NCBI GenBank assembly: GCA_037142875.1
Contig: JBAWZV010000001.1
Location: 446,208 to 510,207 of the forward strand
Reading direction: 5' to 3'
Length of the DNA: 64,000 bases
Source of the DNA: PALSA-600 sp037142875
Lineage (GTDB): Bacteria > Actinomycetota > Thermoleophilia > Gaiellales > Gaiellaceae
Positions 42,613-51,277 of the stretch are shown here, piece after piece. Made by a program: the position numbers and the translations under genes. Below the pieces are notes generated by a model. That model made no database searches. It saw only the letters and a program-made list of their open reading frames with translations, and had not been told where the DNA came from. Each line of letters opens with the position of its first letter. The first letter of the stretch is position 1.

Positions 42613-44502
42613 GAGGTTCTCGAAGGGCTGAACGACGAGCAGCGGCGCGCCGCCGAGGCGACGCGTGGGCCGGTGTGCATCCTCGCCGGCGCCGGGTCGG
42701 GAAAGACGACGACCGTCACGCGGCGGATCGCGTGGCAGGTCGTCTCGGGTGCGTTTCGCACTGAGCAGATTCTCGCCCTCACCTTCACCGACAAGGCCGC
42801 CGGTGTGATGAAGGCGCGGCTCCAGGCGCTCGGAGCCGGTGGTGTCGAGGCGCGGACGTTCCACTCGGCCGCTCTCGCACAGCTCCACCGACACAGCCCG
42901 GGGGCGGTTGGCCGGATCATGCCGGGCAAGGCGCTGCTCCTGCGCCAGATCGCAAACGGGCTGCCGAAGGCGTTTCGCTTCCGGCCGGCGGGCGACCTCG
43001 CCACCGAGATCGAGCGCGCAAAGGCGCGGAGGATCTCACCGGATGCCTACCTCGACTCGCTCGGTGGTCACGACACGCCGATCCCGCCCGATCTGATGCA
43101 CTCGGTGTACCGCGAGTACGAGCGACGCAAGGCTGAGAAGGGAGAGCTGGACTTCGAGGACCTGCTCGAGCGCGCGATCCGGCTCTTCGAGGGCGACGAG
43201 GTCGCCCGCAACACCTTCCACGAGCGTTACCGAGCCTTCACCGTCGATGAGTACCAGGATGTCAACCTGCTCCAGCAGACGTTGCTCGACCTCTGGGTTG
43301 GCGACCGTGACGACCTCTGCGTCGTCGGGGACGACTACCAGTCGATCTACGCCTTCAACGGCGCCTCGCCGGAGTGGCTCCTCGATATGCCCAGGCGCTA
43401 CCCGACCGCTGTCGTTGCGCGCCTCGAGCAGAACTACCGCTCGACCCCGCAGATCCTCGCGCTCGCTAACCGCCTCGTGCCGCTGCTCGGCGGCGCCGAG
43501 AAGACGCTGCACGCGACGCGGCCGCTGGGCTCGGAGCCGTCTATCGCCCCGCATGACTCCCCTGAGAGCGAGAACCGCGCGATCGTCGGCGAGATCCGGA
43601 GGCTTGTCGCGCTCGGCGCGACGCTTCCGGAGATGGCAATCATCTGCCGCACGAACTCACGCCTGGCCGACTTCGAAGAGGTGCTCCACGATGCCGGGCT
43701 CCCGTTCCAGGGCGCCTCGCTGCTCGAGCGCGACGCCGCCCGGCGGCTCCTGCGACTCCTCGAAGGCGACGGCAGAGCCGACGTCGCGGTGGGCGTGCAT
43801 GCACTTGCCGCCGATGCCGGCTGGCTCCCGGTGTTGCCCGACCGTCTCGGCGACCGCGAGCAGACCCGCCAGGCCGACCTCGGCCGGCTCGTCAAGCTCG
43901 CCGAGGCGTTCGACGACGGGGAGCGCACACGCCGGGAGTTCGCCGCGGAGCTCCGGCGTCGTTTCGACCCGGGCGGGGAGGCGCTCCAGGGCGTCCAGCT
44001 TCTCACCTACCACCGTGCCAAGGGGCTCGAGTTCGACGTCGTGTTCCTGCCGCGACTCGAGGACAAGGAGCTGCCGTCGAAGCTCGCACGGACGGCCGAG
44101 GAGCAGGCCGAGGAGCGGCGCCTTCTCTACGTCGGCCTGACGCGCGCCCGGCGCCGTCTCGTCCTCTCGTGGTCGAAGGCGCCCTCACCCTTCCTGCGGG
44201 AGCTCGGCGTGGAGGCTGCGGCGCCCGCACCTGCGGCTGCACGCACGACAACCCGTCGCGAGGCGGTGACGAACGACGAGATGGGCTCGCCGCTCTACGC
44301 GGCTCTCACGGCCTGGCGCAAGAGCAGAGCGGCCCACGAGAACGTTCCCGCATACATCGTCTTCCACAACCGTGTCCTGGTGGAGATCGCCTCGATCCGG
44401 CCCCGCTCGCGCGCCGAGCTTGCCGGCATCCCCGGGGTTGGCCCGGCGAAGCTCGAGCGCTATGGCGACGACGTGCTCGGCGTGGTTGCCGACGCAGCCT
44501 AG
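42610..44502 (+). CDS. UvrD/PcrA-type helicase with C-terminal HRDC domain
   Basis: A 630-residue superfamily 1A DNA helicase. Motif I ILAGAGSGKTTTVTRRI lies near 24-40, then LTFTDKAAGVMKARL, VDEYQDVN (motif II), GDDYQSIYAFNGA (motif III), EQNYRSTPQIL (IV), TYHRAKGLEFDVVFLP (V) and RRLLYVGLTRARRRL (VI). The last 75 residues (LYAALTAWRKSRAAHENVP to IPGVGPAKLERYGD) are an HRDC domain, so this is the actinobacterial UvrD2 layout. GTG start with TACCGT 6 nt upstream. Convergent 4-nt overlap with the DUF354 gene. Confidence 0.94.
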   Translation: MEVLEGLNDEQRRAAEATRGPVCILAGAGSGKTTTVTRRIAWQVVSGAFRTEQILALTFTDKAAGVMKARLQALGAGGVEARTFHSAALAQLHRHSPGAVGRIMPGKALLLRQIANGLPKAFRFRPAGDLATEIERAKARRISPDAYLDSLGGHDTPIPPDLMHSVYREYERRKAEKGELDFEDLLERAIRLFEGDEVARNTFHERYRAFTVDEYQDVNLLQQTLLDLWVGDRDDLCVVGDDYQSIYAFNGASPEWLLDMPRRYPTAVVARLEQNYRSTPQILALANRLVPLLGGAEKTLHATRPLGSEPSIAPHDSPESENRAIVGEIRRLVALGATLPEMAIICRTNSRLADFEEVLHDAGLPFQGASLLERDAARRLLRLLEGDGRADVAVGVHALAADAGWLPVLPDRLGDREQTRQADLGRLVKLAEAFDDGERTRREFAAELRRRFDPGGEALQGVQLLTYHRAKGLEFDVVFLPRLEDKELPSKLARTAEEQAEERRLLYVGLTRARRRLVLSWSKAPSPFLRELGVEAAAPAPAAARTTTRREAVTNDEMGSPLYAALTAWRKSRAAHENVPAYIVFHNRVLVEIASIRPRSRAELAGIPGVGPAKLERYGDDVLGVVADAA

Positions 44503-45509
44503 GAGGCGGCAGAGAGCAGCAGGTCGAGCAAGACGGCGGGGTCGCGCCCGCTCGCCTCACCGGTTCCCGGCTCGCGCTTGCGCAGCTCGAGCGAGCTCGG
44601 ATCGGCAAGCACCGTCAGCCGGCCGGTGCGGATGAGCGCCTCGTCGACGCCGCCAAGCAGGCCGCCGAACGTCGTGTAGACCGGTACGCCGAGTGCCACT
44701 GCCTCCCGGTTCATCGTCCCGCCCGAGGAGACGACGAGGTCGGCGGCGGCGATCAGGCTCTGCGCATCGACGGCCTGGTCGGGGACGATCACCGACGGGA
44801 GCGCCAGCGAGCGAACGTAGTCCCGCTGATCCTCCGTGCGTGGCAGGACAACCGCCTGCACCGCGTCGTTGTGGCCGAGCCGCTCGAGCGTCTGCGGGAA
44901 GAGCGGGTTTGCATGTCGGTGGTAGAGCGACACGTCCGGCGGCGGCCGCAGGACGACGATGACGCGTGCGGGATCGAGGCCGAGCGAGGGCAGCACGCCG
45001 GGATCCGGCTTGAATCCGGCGAGGTAGTACTCCTCCTTCAGGCCGGGGTAGCGCAGCAGCTTCGCCCCGGTCGCGCCGTAGCGCGCGAGCCGCTCCGGCG
45101 GAATCGTGTCGGGCACGACGACGCGCGTGGCGGCGCGGCAGCCGAGCTGATGCTGCAGCCAGGCGAACTCGTAGTCGAAGGTCGTTGCGCTCGGGATCCC
45201 GAGCGAGCGGGCCGTCATCGTCAGCTCGTGCGAGCCGTGCGCAAGGGCGATGTCGAAGCTGCGCCGTCGCGCGAACCGGCGAAGCGCCAGCAGGCGCCCG
45301 CCGAGCTGCCGGGCCTTGCCGGCCGCCGAGCGGCCGCCGTGATGGCCGAGGGCAGTCGCGCGCATGCCGTGCTGCTCGATCAGCTGCAGCGTCTGTCCGT
45401 AGTCGCGCGCCGTGATCTCGACCTCGTCGCCGCGCGCCTCGAGCAGCGCGACGAGCGGTCGGAAGACGAGCGGGTGCGCGCTCGCGGTCATATCGATCCA
45501 GACCCTCAT
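44499..45509 (-). CDS. DUF354 family glycosyltransferase-like protein
   Basis: A 336-residue protein. MRVWIDMTASAHPLVFRPLV, then EVEITARDYGQTLQLIEQHG, HGSHELTMTARSLGIPSATTFDYE and LVVSSGGTMNREAVALGVPVYTTFGG match the DUF354 family, which has a GT-B-like (MurG/UDP-GlcNAc epimerase-type) fold. The SSGGTMNREA loop corresponds to the nucleotide-sugar site. Substrate unknown. ATG start with GAGGGGAG about 12 nt upstream. Near the sugar dehydratase and aminotransferase it may join an envelope glycan path. Confidence 0.83.
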   Translation of the reverse strand: MRVWIDMTASAHPLVFRPLVALLEARGDEVEITARDYGQTLQLIEQHGMRATALGHHGGRSAAGKARQLGGRLLALRRFARRRSFDIALAHGSHELTMTARSLGIPSATTFDYEFAWLQHQLGCRAATRVVVPDTIPPERLARYGATGAKLLRYPGLKEEYYLAGFKPDPGVLPSLGLDPARVIVVLRPPPDVSLYHRHANPLFPQTLERLGHNDAVQAVVLPRTEDQRDYVRSLALPSVIVPDQAVDAQSLIAAADLVVSSGGTMNREAVALGVPVYTTFGGLLGGVDEALIRTGRLTVLADPSSLELRKREPGTGEASGRDPAVLLDLLLSAAS

Positions 45510-45572
45510 CGCACCCCGTCTCCCCTCATCCCGGACACGCCCCGAGTGTATGCGCGCCTGTTGCCGGGGCGG

Positions 45573-47687
45573 CTAGGAGTGCGACGATGGCTCGGTGAAG
45601 AGCAGGCGCGCCGCGAACGGCGGCAGCCACCAGTTCCAGCGATCCAGCAGGCGCATGATCGACGGGACAAGGAGCGCCCGGATGATCGTCGCGTCGAAGA
45701 TAATCCCGGCCGCGAGACCGATGCCGAACTGCTTGATGTCGACGCCGGGGCCCGATGAGAGCACGAAGAACGCGAACATCAGGACGAGCGCGGCGCTCGT
45801 CACGAGCTTGCCGGTGCGGGCGAGGCCGAGCGAGACGGCGTGGGGCGTATCGCCGGTCTCGTCGTAGGCCTCGCGCATCCGGGTGAGCATGAAGACCTCG
45901 TAGTCCATCGAGAGCCCGAAGAGGAAGGCGAAGATCATCAGTGGGATCCACGGGATGATCGACTGGGTTGCGTGGACGTTCCAGATCGCCATCGAGCCGT
46001 GGCCCTGCTGGAAGATGAAGACAATGATCCCGTAGGCCGCTCCGAGAGAGACGAGGTTGAGGATCACAGCCTTGAGCGCCAGAACGAGCGAGCGGAACGC
46101 GCGCGCGAGCAGGATGTAGGTGACGAGGATCACGAACCCGAGGACGTAGGGGAAGTTCGAGTAGACCGCCTTGACGAAGTCGCGCTCCTCGGCAGCGACA
46201 CCGCCGAGCGTGGCGCCGCTGTTGCTGAGCTGGCCCTGAACCTGCGAGATGGTCGTTCGCACGGCCTTCGTTGCGCCGTCCTGCGCGGCGAACGCCTCGA
46301 TCACCGTCGAGCCCTCCTTCGTCCAGGGTCGCGGCGCAGCCACGCCCGCAACGCCGGGCACTGCGCCGATCCGCTGGATCACCGGAGCGGGATCGGTGCC
46401 GGGGTTGATCAGGATGTCGAACGGCTTCATCACGCCGGGCGAGATCCCCGCGGCCGTGAGCGCGATCCGCCCGGACACGGCATCGCCGGTACCGGGCAGG
46501 TCCTTGGCCTGCGCTTCGCTCGGATTGAGCTGGAGGCCGTAGAAGAGCAGCACCGCCACGGCTGCGAGGCCGACGAGGCCGACCGCGACGGGGCGGCGCA
46601 TGACGAGGTTTGCCCAGCGGCCCCACCAGCCGTCCTCGGGGTGGCCATCGTCGATCAGGCGCTTCGGCAGGACGCGGCCGCTATTGATGCGCGTGCCGAG
46701 CATCGCGAGCAGCGCCGGCAGCAGCGTGATCGATGCGAGCACGGAGACGGCCGGGATGAGCATGCCGCCGATGCCGATCGACCTGATGAAGGGGAGCGGC
46801 AGGATGATCATCGAGAGCAGGCCGACGGCCACGGTCGATCCGGACACGATCACCGAGCGTCCGGCGTGCGTCATCGTCTCGGCAATCGCCGTCTCGACGT
46901 CGGCGCCCTCACGCAGTTCGTCGCGGAAGCGGAAGATCATCAGGAGCGCGTAGTCGATCGCGACACCGAGCCCGACGAGCGCGATCAGGAACTGGACGAT
47001 CACGGAGACGTTCGTGATGTACGTCAGCAGCCACACGAGCGTGAACGTGTTCAGAATCGATGCGATCGCGACGACGAGTGGCATCGCGACGGCGGGCAGT
47101 GTCCCGAACACGAAGAAGAGGATGATCAGCGCACCCAGGCCACCGACGAGCGCCTCCGTGAGCACGCTCGGCCCGCTACTCCCACCGGTCTGCGCCGCCT
47201 GGAGCGCGTCGCGCCCGGTGAGGTTGACCGTGACACCTGACGGCATCGCTGACCTGAGCGCCGCTCGAGTCGAGTCGAGGAACGTCTGGACGCCGAACTC
47301 CGGGACGCCCGCCGGGTAGATCGTTGCGAACATCGTGTGGCCATCGCTCGAGACGTACGCACGGCTCCCGCTGTTGAAGAACGAGCCGACCCGTGAACCC
47401 GGGTTCGCCTTCTGGGCGGCCGCGAGGGAGCCCTCGATGCCGACCTGCCTGGTGATGTCGCCTTCGCCGTGGAAGACCGCCACCATCGGCGCCTGCTCAC
47501 CGTTCCCGAAGATGTGCAGGGTGCGCTGGTTCGTCTCGTACCCCGAGTAGCCGGGGATCGAGAACTGGGTCAGCCAGCGCTTCGAGACGGCGCCTGCCGA
47601 GTACGCGCCAAAAAGGGTCAGGACGACCCAGATTGCGACGACGATGCGGCGGCGACGGACGATCGTGTGTGCGAGGCGTTCGAGCAC
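45573..47687 (-). CDS. MMPL/RND-family exporter
   Basis: A 704-residue membrane protein with twelve helices in two RND halves, each preceded by an extracytoplasmic loop of about 140 residues. The helix 4 and 10 motifs GVAIDYALLMIFRFRDE and GLSMDYEVFMLTRMREAYD hold the Asp-Tyr pairs for proton relay. MMPL proteins export lipids or act in antimicrobial resistance. GTG 47687 is preferred because a TATCTT box lies 7 nt upstream; TTG 47696 would add three residues. Confidence 0.88.
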   Translation of the reverse strand: MLERLAHTIVRRRRIVVAIWVVLTLFGAYSAGAVSKRWLTQFSIPGYSGYETNQRTLHIFGNGEQAPMVAVFHGEGDITRQVGIEGSLAAAQKANPGSRVGSFFNSGSRAYVSSDGHTMFATIYPAGVPEFGVQTFLDSTRAALRSAMPSGVTVNLTGRDALQAAQTGGSSGPSVLTEALVGGLGALIILFFVFGTLPAVAMPLVVAIASILNTFTLVWLLTYITNVSVIVQFLIALVGLGVAIDYALLMIFRFRDELREGADVETAIAETMTHAGRSVIVSGSTVAVGLLSMIILPLPFIRSIGIGGMLIPAVSVLASITLLPALLAMLGTRINSGRVLPKRLIDDGHPEDGWWGRWANLVMRRPVAVGLVGLAAVAVLLFYGLQLNPSEAQAKDLPGTGDAVSGRIALTAAGISPGVMKPFDILINPGTDPAPVIQRIGAVPGVAGVAAPRPWTKEGSTVIEAFAAQDGATKAVRTTISQVQGQLSNSGATLGGVAAEERDFVKAVYSNFPYVLGFVILVTYILLARAFRSLVLALKAVILNLVSLGAAYGIIVFIFQQGHGSMAIWNVHATQSIIPWIPLMIFAFLFGLSMDYEVFMLTRMREAYDETGDTPHAVSLGLARTGKLVTSAALVLMFAFFVLSSGPGVDIKQFGIGLAAGIIFDATIIRALLVPSIMRLLDRWNWWLPPFAARLLFTEPSSHS

Positions 47688-47700
47688 GTCGGCCAAGATA
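47685..47700 (-). promoter_or_regulatory. Leaderless promoter, MMPL gene
   Basis: Minus-strand TATCTT at 47700-47695, seven nt before GTG 47687. This decides between the GTG and the TTG three codons upstream, which lies partly inside the box. Confidence 0.5.
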
Positions 47701-47790
47701 GCGGGGAGCTACGGGGTCAGGGGTGGCAGTTCGGGAACGCCGCCGCATCGAGCAGCCGATCCCGTACTCGTCGCTGCTAGACCTCCGGCA

Positions 47791-48150
47791 ATGACGGTCG
47801 TTGGCATCGATCACGTCCAGATCGCGGCGCCTGCCGCCTGCGAGGATGAGGCGCGCTACTTCTACGGGTGGCTGCTCGGCATGGAGGAGATCCCGAAGCC
47901 CGAGGCGATCCGCGGGCGTGGCGGCTGCTGGTTTCGTGCGGGTGCGCAGGAGGTACACATCGGCGTCGAGGAGTCGTTTGCTCCCGCACGGAAGGCGCAT
48001 CCGGGCTTCGTAGTGAGCGACCTCGCGGCCGTGCGGGAGCGGCTTCGCGCGTCGGAGACGCCGTATCTCGACGACACGAAGATCGAGGGCGTCGATCGCC
48101 TCTTCGCGCATGACCCGTTCGGCAACCGGCTCGAGCTCCGCCAGGCCTGA
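47791..48150 (+). CDS. VOC/glyoxalase-superfamily protein
   Basis: A 119-residue single-domain vicinal oxygen chelate protein. It has two beta-alpha-beta-beta modules with the possible metal ligands His in GIDHVQIAAP, His in AQEVHIGVEE and Glu in FGNRLELRQ. Substrate and activity cannot be told. ATG start. Upstream TAGACC is an imperfect -10. It lies between the divergent MMPL gene and the LysR regulator, and any part in the sulfur island is uncertain. Confidence 0.8.
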   Translation: MTVVGIDHVQIAAPAACEDEARYFYGWLLGMEEIPKPEAIRGRGGCWFRAGAQEVHIGVEESFAPARKAHPGFVVSDLAAVRERLRASETPYLDDTKIEGVDRLFAHDPFGNRLELRQA

Positions 48151-48179
48151 CGCTGGCCGCTACACGCGTCTCCGCGCGG

Positions 48180-48196
48180 TATAAGTAGACGTTATG
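48180..48196 (+). promoter_or_regulatory. Short-leader promoter, LysR-dehydrogenase operon
   Basis: TATAAG at 48180-48185, eight nt before ATG 48194; close to the TATAAT consensus but with a final G. Confidence 0.45.
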
Positions 48197-49087
48197 GACA
48201 CGCGTCAGCTCGCCGCCTTCTGCGCCGTCGTCGAACGGCGGTCGTTCTCGCAGGCCGCGGAGCGGCTTGGCGTAACCCAGCCGGCGGTCAGCCTTCAGGT
48301 GCAGGCGCTTGAGAAGCGGCTCGGAACGAAGCTGCTCGACCGCTCGGGGCGGCGCGTGGAGCCGACCGAGGCCGGGATGCGGCTGTACCGCGGCGCCCAG
48401 CGGCTGCTCGCGCTCGAGGAGCAGGTCGTCGCCGACGTTGCCGGCGAGAGCGGCGATGGGCTGAACGGCACCTTCGCGATCGGCGCCTCGACTGGGCCCG
48501 GCGGGATCGTCATGGCGCACCTGCTCTGCGAGTTCCAGGGCCGCCATCCCGAGCTTCACGTCGTGCTGTCCGTCTTCGACACCCAGACGGTGGTCGAGCG
48601 CGTCGCCGCTCGCGAGCTCGAGCTCGGAGTGGTTGGCGCTGCGCGGCGCCATCGCGGGGTCGGCTTCGAACCGTTCCTCCGTGACGAGGTCATCCTCGCC
48701 TGCCCGCCGGACCATCCGTTTGCGGGCCGGACGATCACCCTGGACGAGCTCAAGGCCGACCGGCTGATCGTCATGCAGGACGGGGCGGGCGTCCGTCAGC
48801 TGATCGAGGACGAGCTTCGTGCGATCGGCGTGCGGCTGCGCGACCTCGGCGTGATGCTCGAGCTCGGGCTGCAGGAGTCGGTCTCGAGCGCCGTGCGGGC
48901 CGGCTACGGCGTCACGTTCATCTCACGCACATCGGTCGAGGCCGACCTGGCCGCGGGGCGGCTAGCCGAGGCGCGCGTCGAGGGCCTCGAGCTGCAGCGC
49001 GACGTCTACCTCGTTCGTGCGACGGGTCGTGCCGAGACGCGAGCCGCGCACGCCTTCGTCGAGTTCGCGCGCGAACGGCTCCCGTGA
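48194..49087 (+). CDS. LysR-family regulator (CysL-like)
   Basis: A 297-residue LTTR. The helix-turn-helix spans about residues 1-60 (FCAVVERRSFSQAAERLGVTQPAVSLQ is read in parts), and an effector domain starts with GTFAIGASTGPGGIVMAHLL. The effector domain looks most like the CysL/YwfK and related sulfur or selenium LTTRs, though this is impression only. The gene is coupled to the alcohol dehydrogenase by a GTGA overlap and lies 1 kb before the sulfur operon, so it is the natural candidate regulator of both. TATAAG lies 8 nt before the ATG. Confidence 0.88.
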   Translation: MDTRQLAAFCAVVERRSFSQAAERLGVTQPAVSLQVQALEKRLGTKLLDRSGRRVEPTEAGMRLYRGAQRLLALEEQVVADVAGESGDGLNGTFAIGASTGPGGIVMAHLLCEFQGRHPELHVVLSVFDTQTVVERVAARELELGVVGAARRHRGVGFEPFLRDEVILACPPDHPFAGRTITLDELKADRLIVMQDGAGVRQLIEDELRAIGVRLRDLGVMLELGLQESVSSAVRAGYGVTFISRTSVEADLAAGRLAEARVEGLELQRDVYLVRATGRAETRAAHAFVEFARERLP

Positions 49088-50040
49088 TCGTTCGCTGGTC
49101 GCGGTTCGAGCTGCCTGACGTCCTCGCCGAGGTCGGTGTCGCGCGCCCGTTCCTGGTCGCGAGCGAGCGCTGGGCCAACTTTCTCGAGCTGCCGTTCGTC
49201 GGTCGCTGGACGGAGGTGCCGTCTCACGAGATCGCGGTCTCGGGCGACGCCGACGGGCTCGTCGCGCTCGGCGGCGGCTCGGCGATCGATACGGCGAAGG
49301 CGGCCTCGGCGCAGACGGGTCTCCCGCTCGTCTCGATCCCGACGACCTACTCCGGCTCGGAGTGGACAGGCTTCTTCGGCCGCCGATCACCCGACCGGCG
49401 CATGGTGGGCGGCGGCGGGGGAGCAAACCTCGCGGGGATCGTCTACGACGTGATGCTCACCTTCGGTCTGCCGCGCGCCGAGACCGTCGGGACCGCGATG
49501 AACGCGCTTGCTCACTGCGCAGAGGCGCTCTACGGCCAGACGAGCGCCGAGAGCGACGCCCTCGCGCTTGCCGGGGCGGAGCGCATCGCCAACGCCCTCC
49601 CAGTCGTCGTTGCAGATCCCGGCGATGTCGATGGGCGCATCGAGCTTCTCAAGGGCGCGGCCGATGCCGGCCACGCCCTGTCGCTTGCCGGGCTCGCGCT
49701 CTCCCACGCGATCGCGCAGGTCATCGGCGGCTCCTACGGGATCTCGCACGGTGCGATGAACGCCCTGAGCCTGCCGCCGGCCCTACGCTTCAACGTCGCG
49801 GTCGTACCCGACGCTGTCGCCCGGTTTGGCACTGCGATCGGTGCCGAGGCCGACCCCGCAGCGAAGCTCGAGGAGCTCGCACGTCTCGGCGGGTTTGGTG
49901 GCCTCGGGTCATACGGCGTCCCCGGGGACGATCTGCCTCGGCTGGCCGCGGAGATCGCTGCACGACCCGGCAACGGAATGAACCCGCGTCCTGCGACGCA
50001 GGCGGAGATCGAGCAGATGCTTCGCTCGATCTACGAATAA
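49084..50040 (+). CDS. Iron-type alcohol dehydrogenase (maleylacetate reductase-like)
   Basis: A 318-residue group III (iron-containing) dehydrogenase, shorter than the usual 350-390. The NAD-binding site is LVALGGGSAIDTAKAAS (about residues 60-76), SIPTTYSGSEWTGFF follows, and metal-type histidines lie in MNALAHCAEALY, LALSHAIAQ and YGISHGAMNA. It resembles maleylacetate reductases most. In the sulfur-island setting a sulfonated hydroxy acid or aldehyde would be a fitting substrate (inference). GTG start overlaps the LysR stop by 4 nt; the operon at 50087 begins 46 nt downstream under its own promoter. Confidence 0.83.
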   Translation: MIVRWSRFELPDVLAEVGVARPFLVASERWANFLELPFVGRWTEVPSHEIAVSGDADGLVALGGGSAIDTAKAASAQTGLPLVSIPTTYSGSEWTGFFGRRSPDRRMVGGGGGANLAGIVYDVMLTFGLPRAETVGTAMNALAHCAEALYGQTSAESDALALAGAERIANALPVVVADPGDVDGRIELLKGAADAGHALSLAGLALSHAIAQVIGGSYGISHGAMNALSLPPALRFNVAVVPDAVARFGTAIGAEADPAAKLEELARLGGFGGLGSYGVPGDDLPRLAAEIAARPGNGMNPRPATQAEIEQMLRSIYE

Positions 50041-50050
50041 GCAAGCGCTA

Positions 50051-50089
50051 TTAGTTGCATTAGGCGTTTCGGGTAGAGTTTGGGCAGTG
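50051..50089 (+). promoter_or_regulatory. Promoter of the sulfur/sulfonate operon
   Basis: TAGAGT at 50074-50079 lies seven nt before GTG 50087. TTAGTT at 50051-50056 is 17 nt further up as a weak -35. The stretch 50050-50066 is AT-rich and holds ATTAG twice (ATTAG-TTGC-ATTAG), a possible binding site for the nearby LysR regulator. Confidence 0.5.
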
Positions 50090-51277
50090 TCCACGGCTGC
50101 GCCCTTTGACGTGCTCGTGATCGGCAGCGGCGCTGCCGGACTCGCCGCCGCGGTCTCTGCCGAGCGAGCCGGTGCGCGTGTGGCCATTGCGACGAAGGGA
50201 TCGCTCCAGGCGTGCAACTCCGCGAAGGCGCAGGGCGGGATCCAGGCCGCAGTTGGTCCGGATGACTCGCCCGAGCAGCACGCCGCCGACGTCCTCGCCT
50301 CCTCGCACGGCACCGCCGATCTCCGCCTCGTCGAGGTACTCACCGGCGAGGGGCCCTCTGCCATCCACTGGCTCGAGGAGCTCGGCGTCGAGTTCAACCG
50401 CGAAGAGGGCGGCTACCGGCTCGCTCGCTGTGGCGGCGCGACCGCGAAGCGGCTCCTGCAGGTCGGCGATCGCACCGGTCACGCGCTCACGAAGGGTCTC
50501 CGCGACGCCTGGGAGGGCGGCGCAGGCGCCTCGTTCGAGAACGCCCCGCTCATCTCGCTCGAACCGCGCGACGGCTCCTGGCGAGCAGTCTGCGGCGACG
50601 AGGCGATCGATGCCACCACCGTGATTCTCGCCGCTGGCGGCCGCTGCTTCGCCGAGGCCGAGGTACGCCGCGAGCTCTCAACGAACCACCCGAACGCCAC
50701 CGGCGAGGTGACCCGGATCGCTCTGGACATTGGCGCTGAGGCCCGCGACCTCGACGCGCTCCAGTACCACCCAAACGGCGGTGCCTGGCCTGCCAACCAG
50801 CAGGGCTACGCGATCCCAGAGACCACCCGCGCCTACGGCGCAGTCCTCCTGAACGCCGACGAGGAGGAGTTCACCGACTCCCTCGGCCCGCGCGACGTCG
50901 TCTCGCAGGCGATCCTCGACGAGGTCGCCAAGGGCAAGGGCGTCCAGACACCCGACGGGCGCCCCGCCGTCTACCTCGACACCACCCGCATCCCGGCTGC
51001 CGACGCCGAGGTTTCGCTGCCATACATGCTGCGCCGCTACCGGGCTGCAGGCATCGACCCGCTCACCGAGAAGATCCTCACCTACCCTGTCCTCCACTAC
51101 CAAAACGGCGGTCTCGTGATCGACACGGACGCTGAAACGACGCTCGAAGGGCTGTACGCCTGCGGCGAGATCGCCGGGGGAACCCACGGTCGCAATCGCA
51201 TGATGGGAAACAGCCTGCTCGAGTGCGTCGTCTTCGGCAGGCGTGCCGGCCGCGCGGCGGCAAGGAAGGCAGCATGA
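50087..51277 (+). CDS. Fumarate reductase/succinate dehydrogenase-type flavoprotein, short form
   Basis: A 396-residue FAD enzyme. The dinucleotide site is VLVIGSGAAGLAAAVSA (about residues 9-25). ACNSAKAQGGIQAA takes the place of the SHTxAAQGG loop and has no His for covalent FAD, as in aspartate oxidase and soluble fumarate reductases. The catalytic-type Arg lies in ETTRAYGAVLL (about 248), substrate His in LHYQNGG (about 337), and THGRNRMMGNSL near 366. The long C-terminal helical domain of SdhA is missing, and no SdhB/C/D genes adjoin. It is the first gene of the sulfur operon and overlaps the hydratase alpha gene. Its substrate may be a fumarate analogue. Confidence 0.8.
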   Translation: MSTAAPFDVLVIGSGAAGLAAAVSAERAGARVAIATKGSLQACNSAKAQGGIQAAVGPDDSPEQHAADVLASSHGTADLRLVEVLTGEGPSAIHWLEELGVEFNREEGGYRLARCGGATAKRLLQVGDRTGHALTKGLRDAWEGGAGASFENAPLISLEPRDGSWRAVCGDEAIDATTVILAAGGRCFAEAEVRRELSTNHPNATGEVTRIALDIGAEARDLDALQYHPNGGAWPANQQGYAIPETTRAYGAVLLNADEEEFTDSLGPRDVVSQAILDEVAKGKGVQTPDGRPAVYLDTTRIPAADAEVSLPYMLRRYRAAGIDPLTEKILTYPVLHYQNGGLVIDTDAETTLEGLYACGEIAGGTHGRNRMMGNSLLECVVFGRRAGRAAARKAA

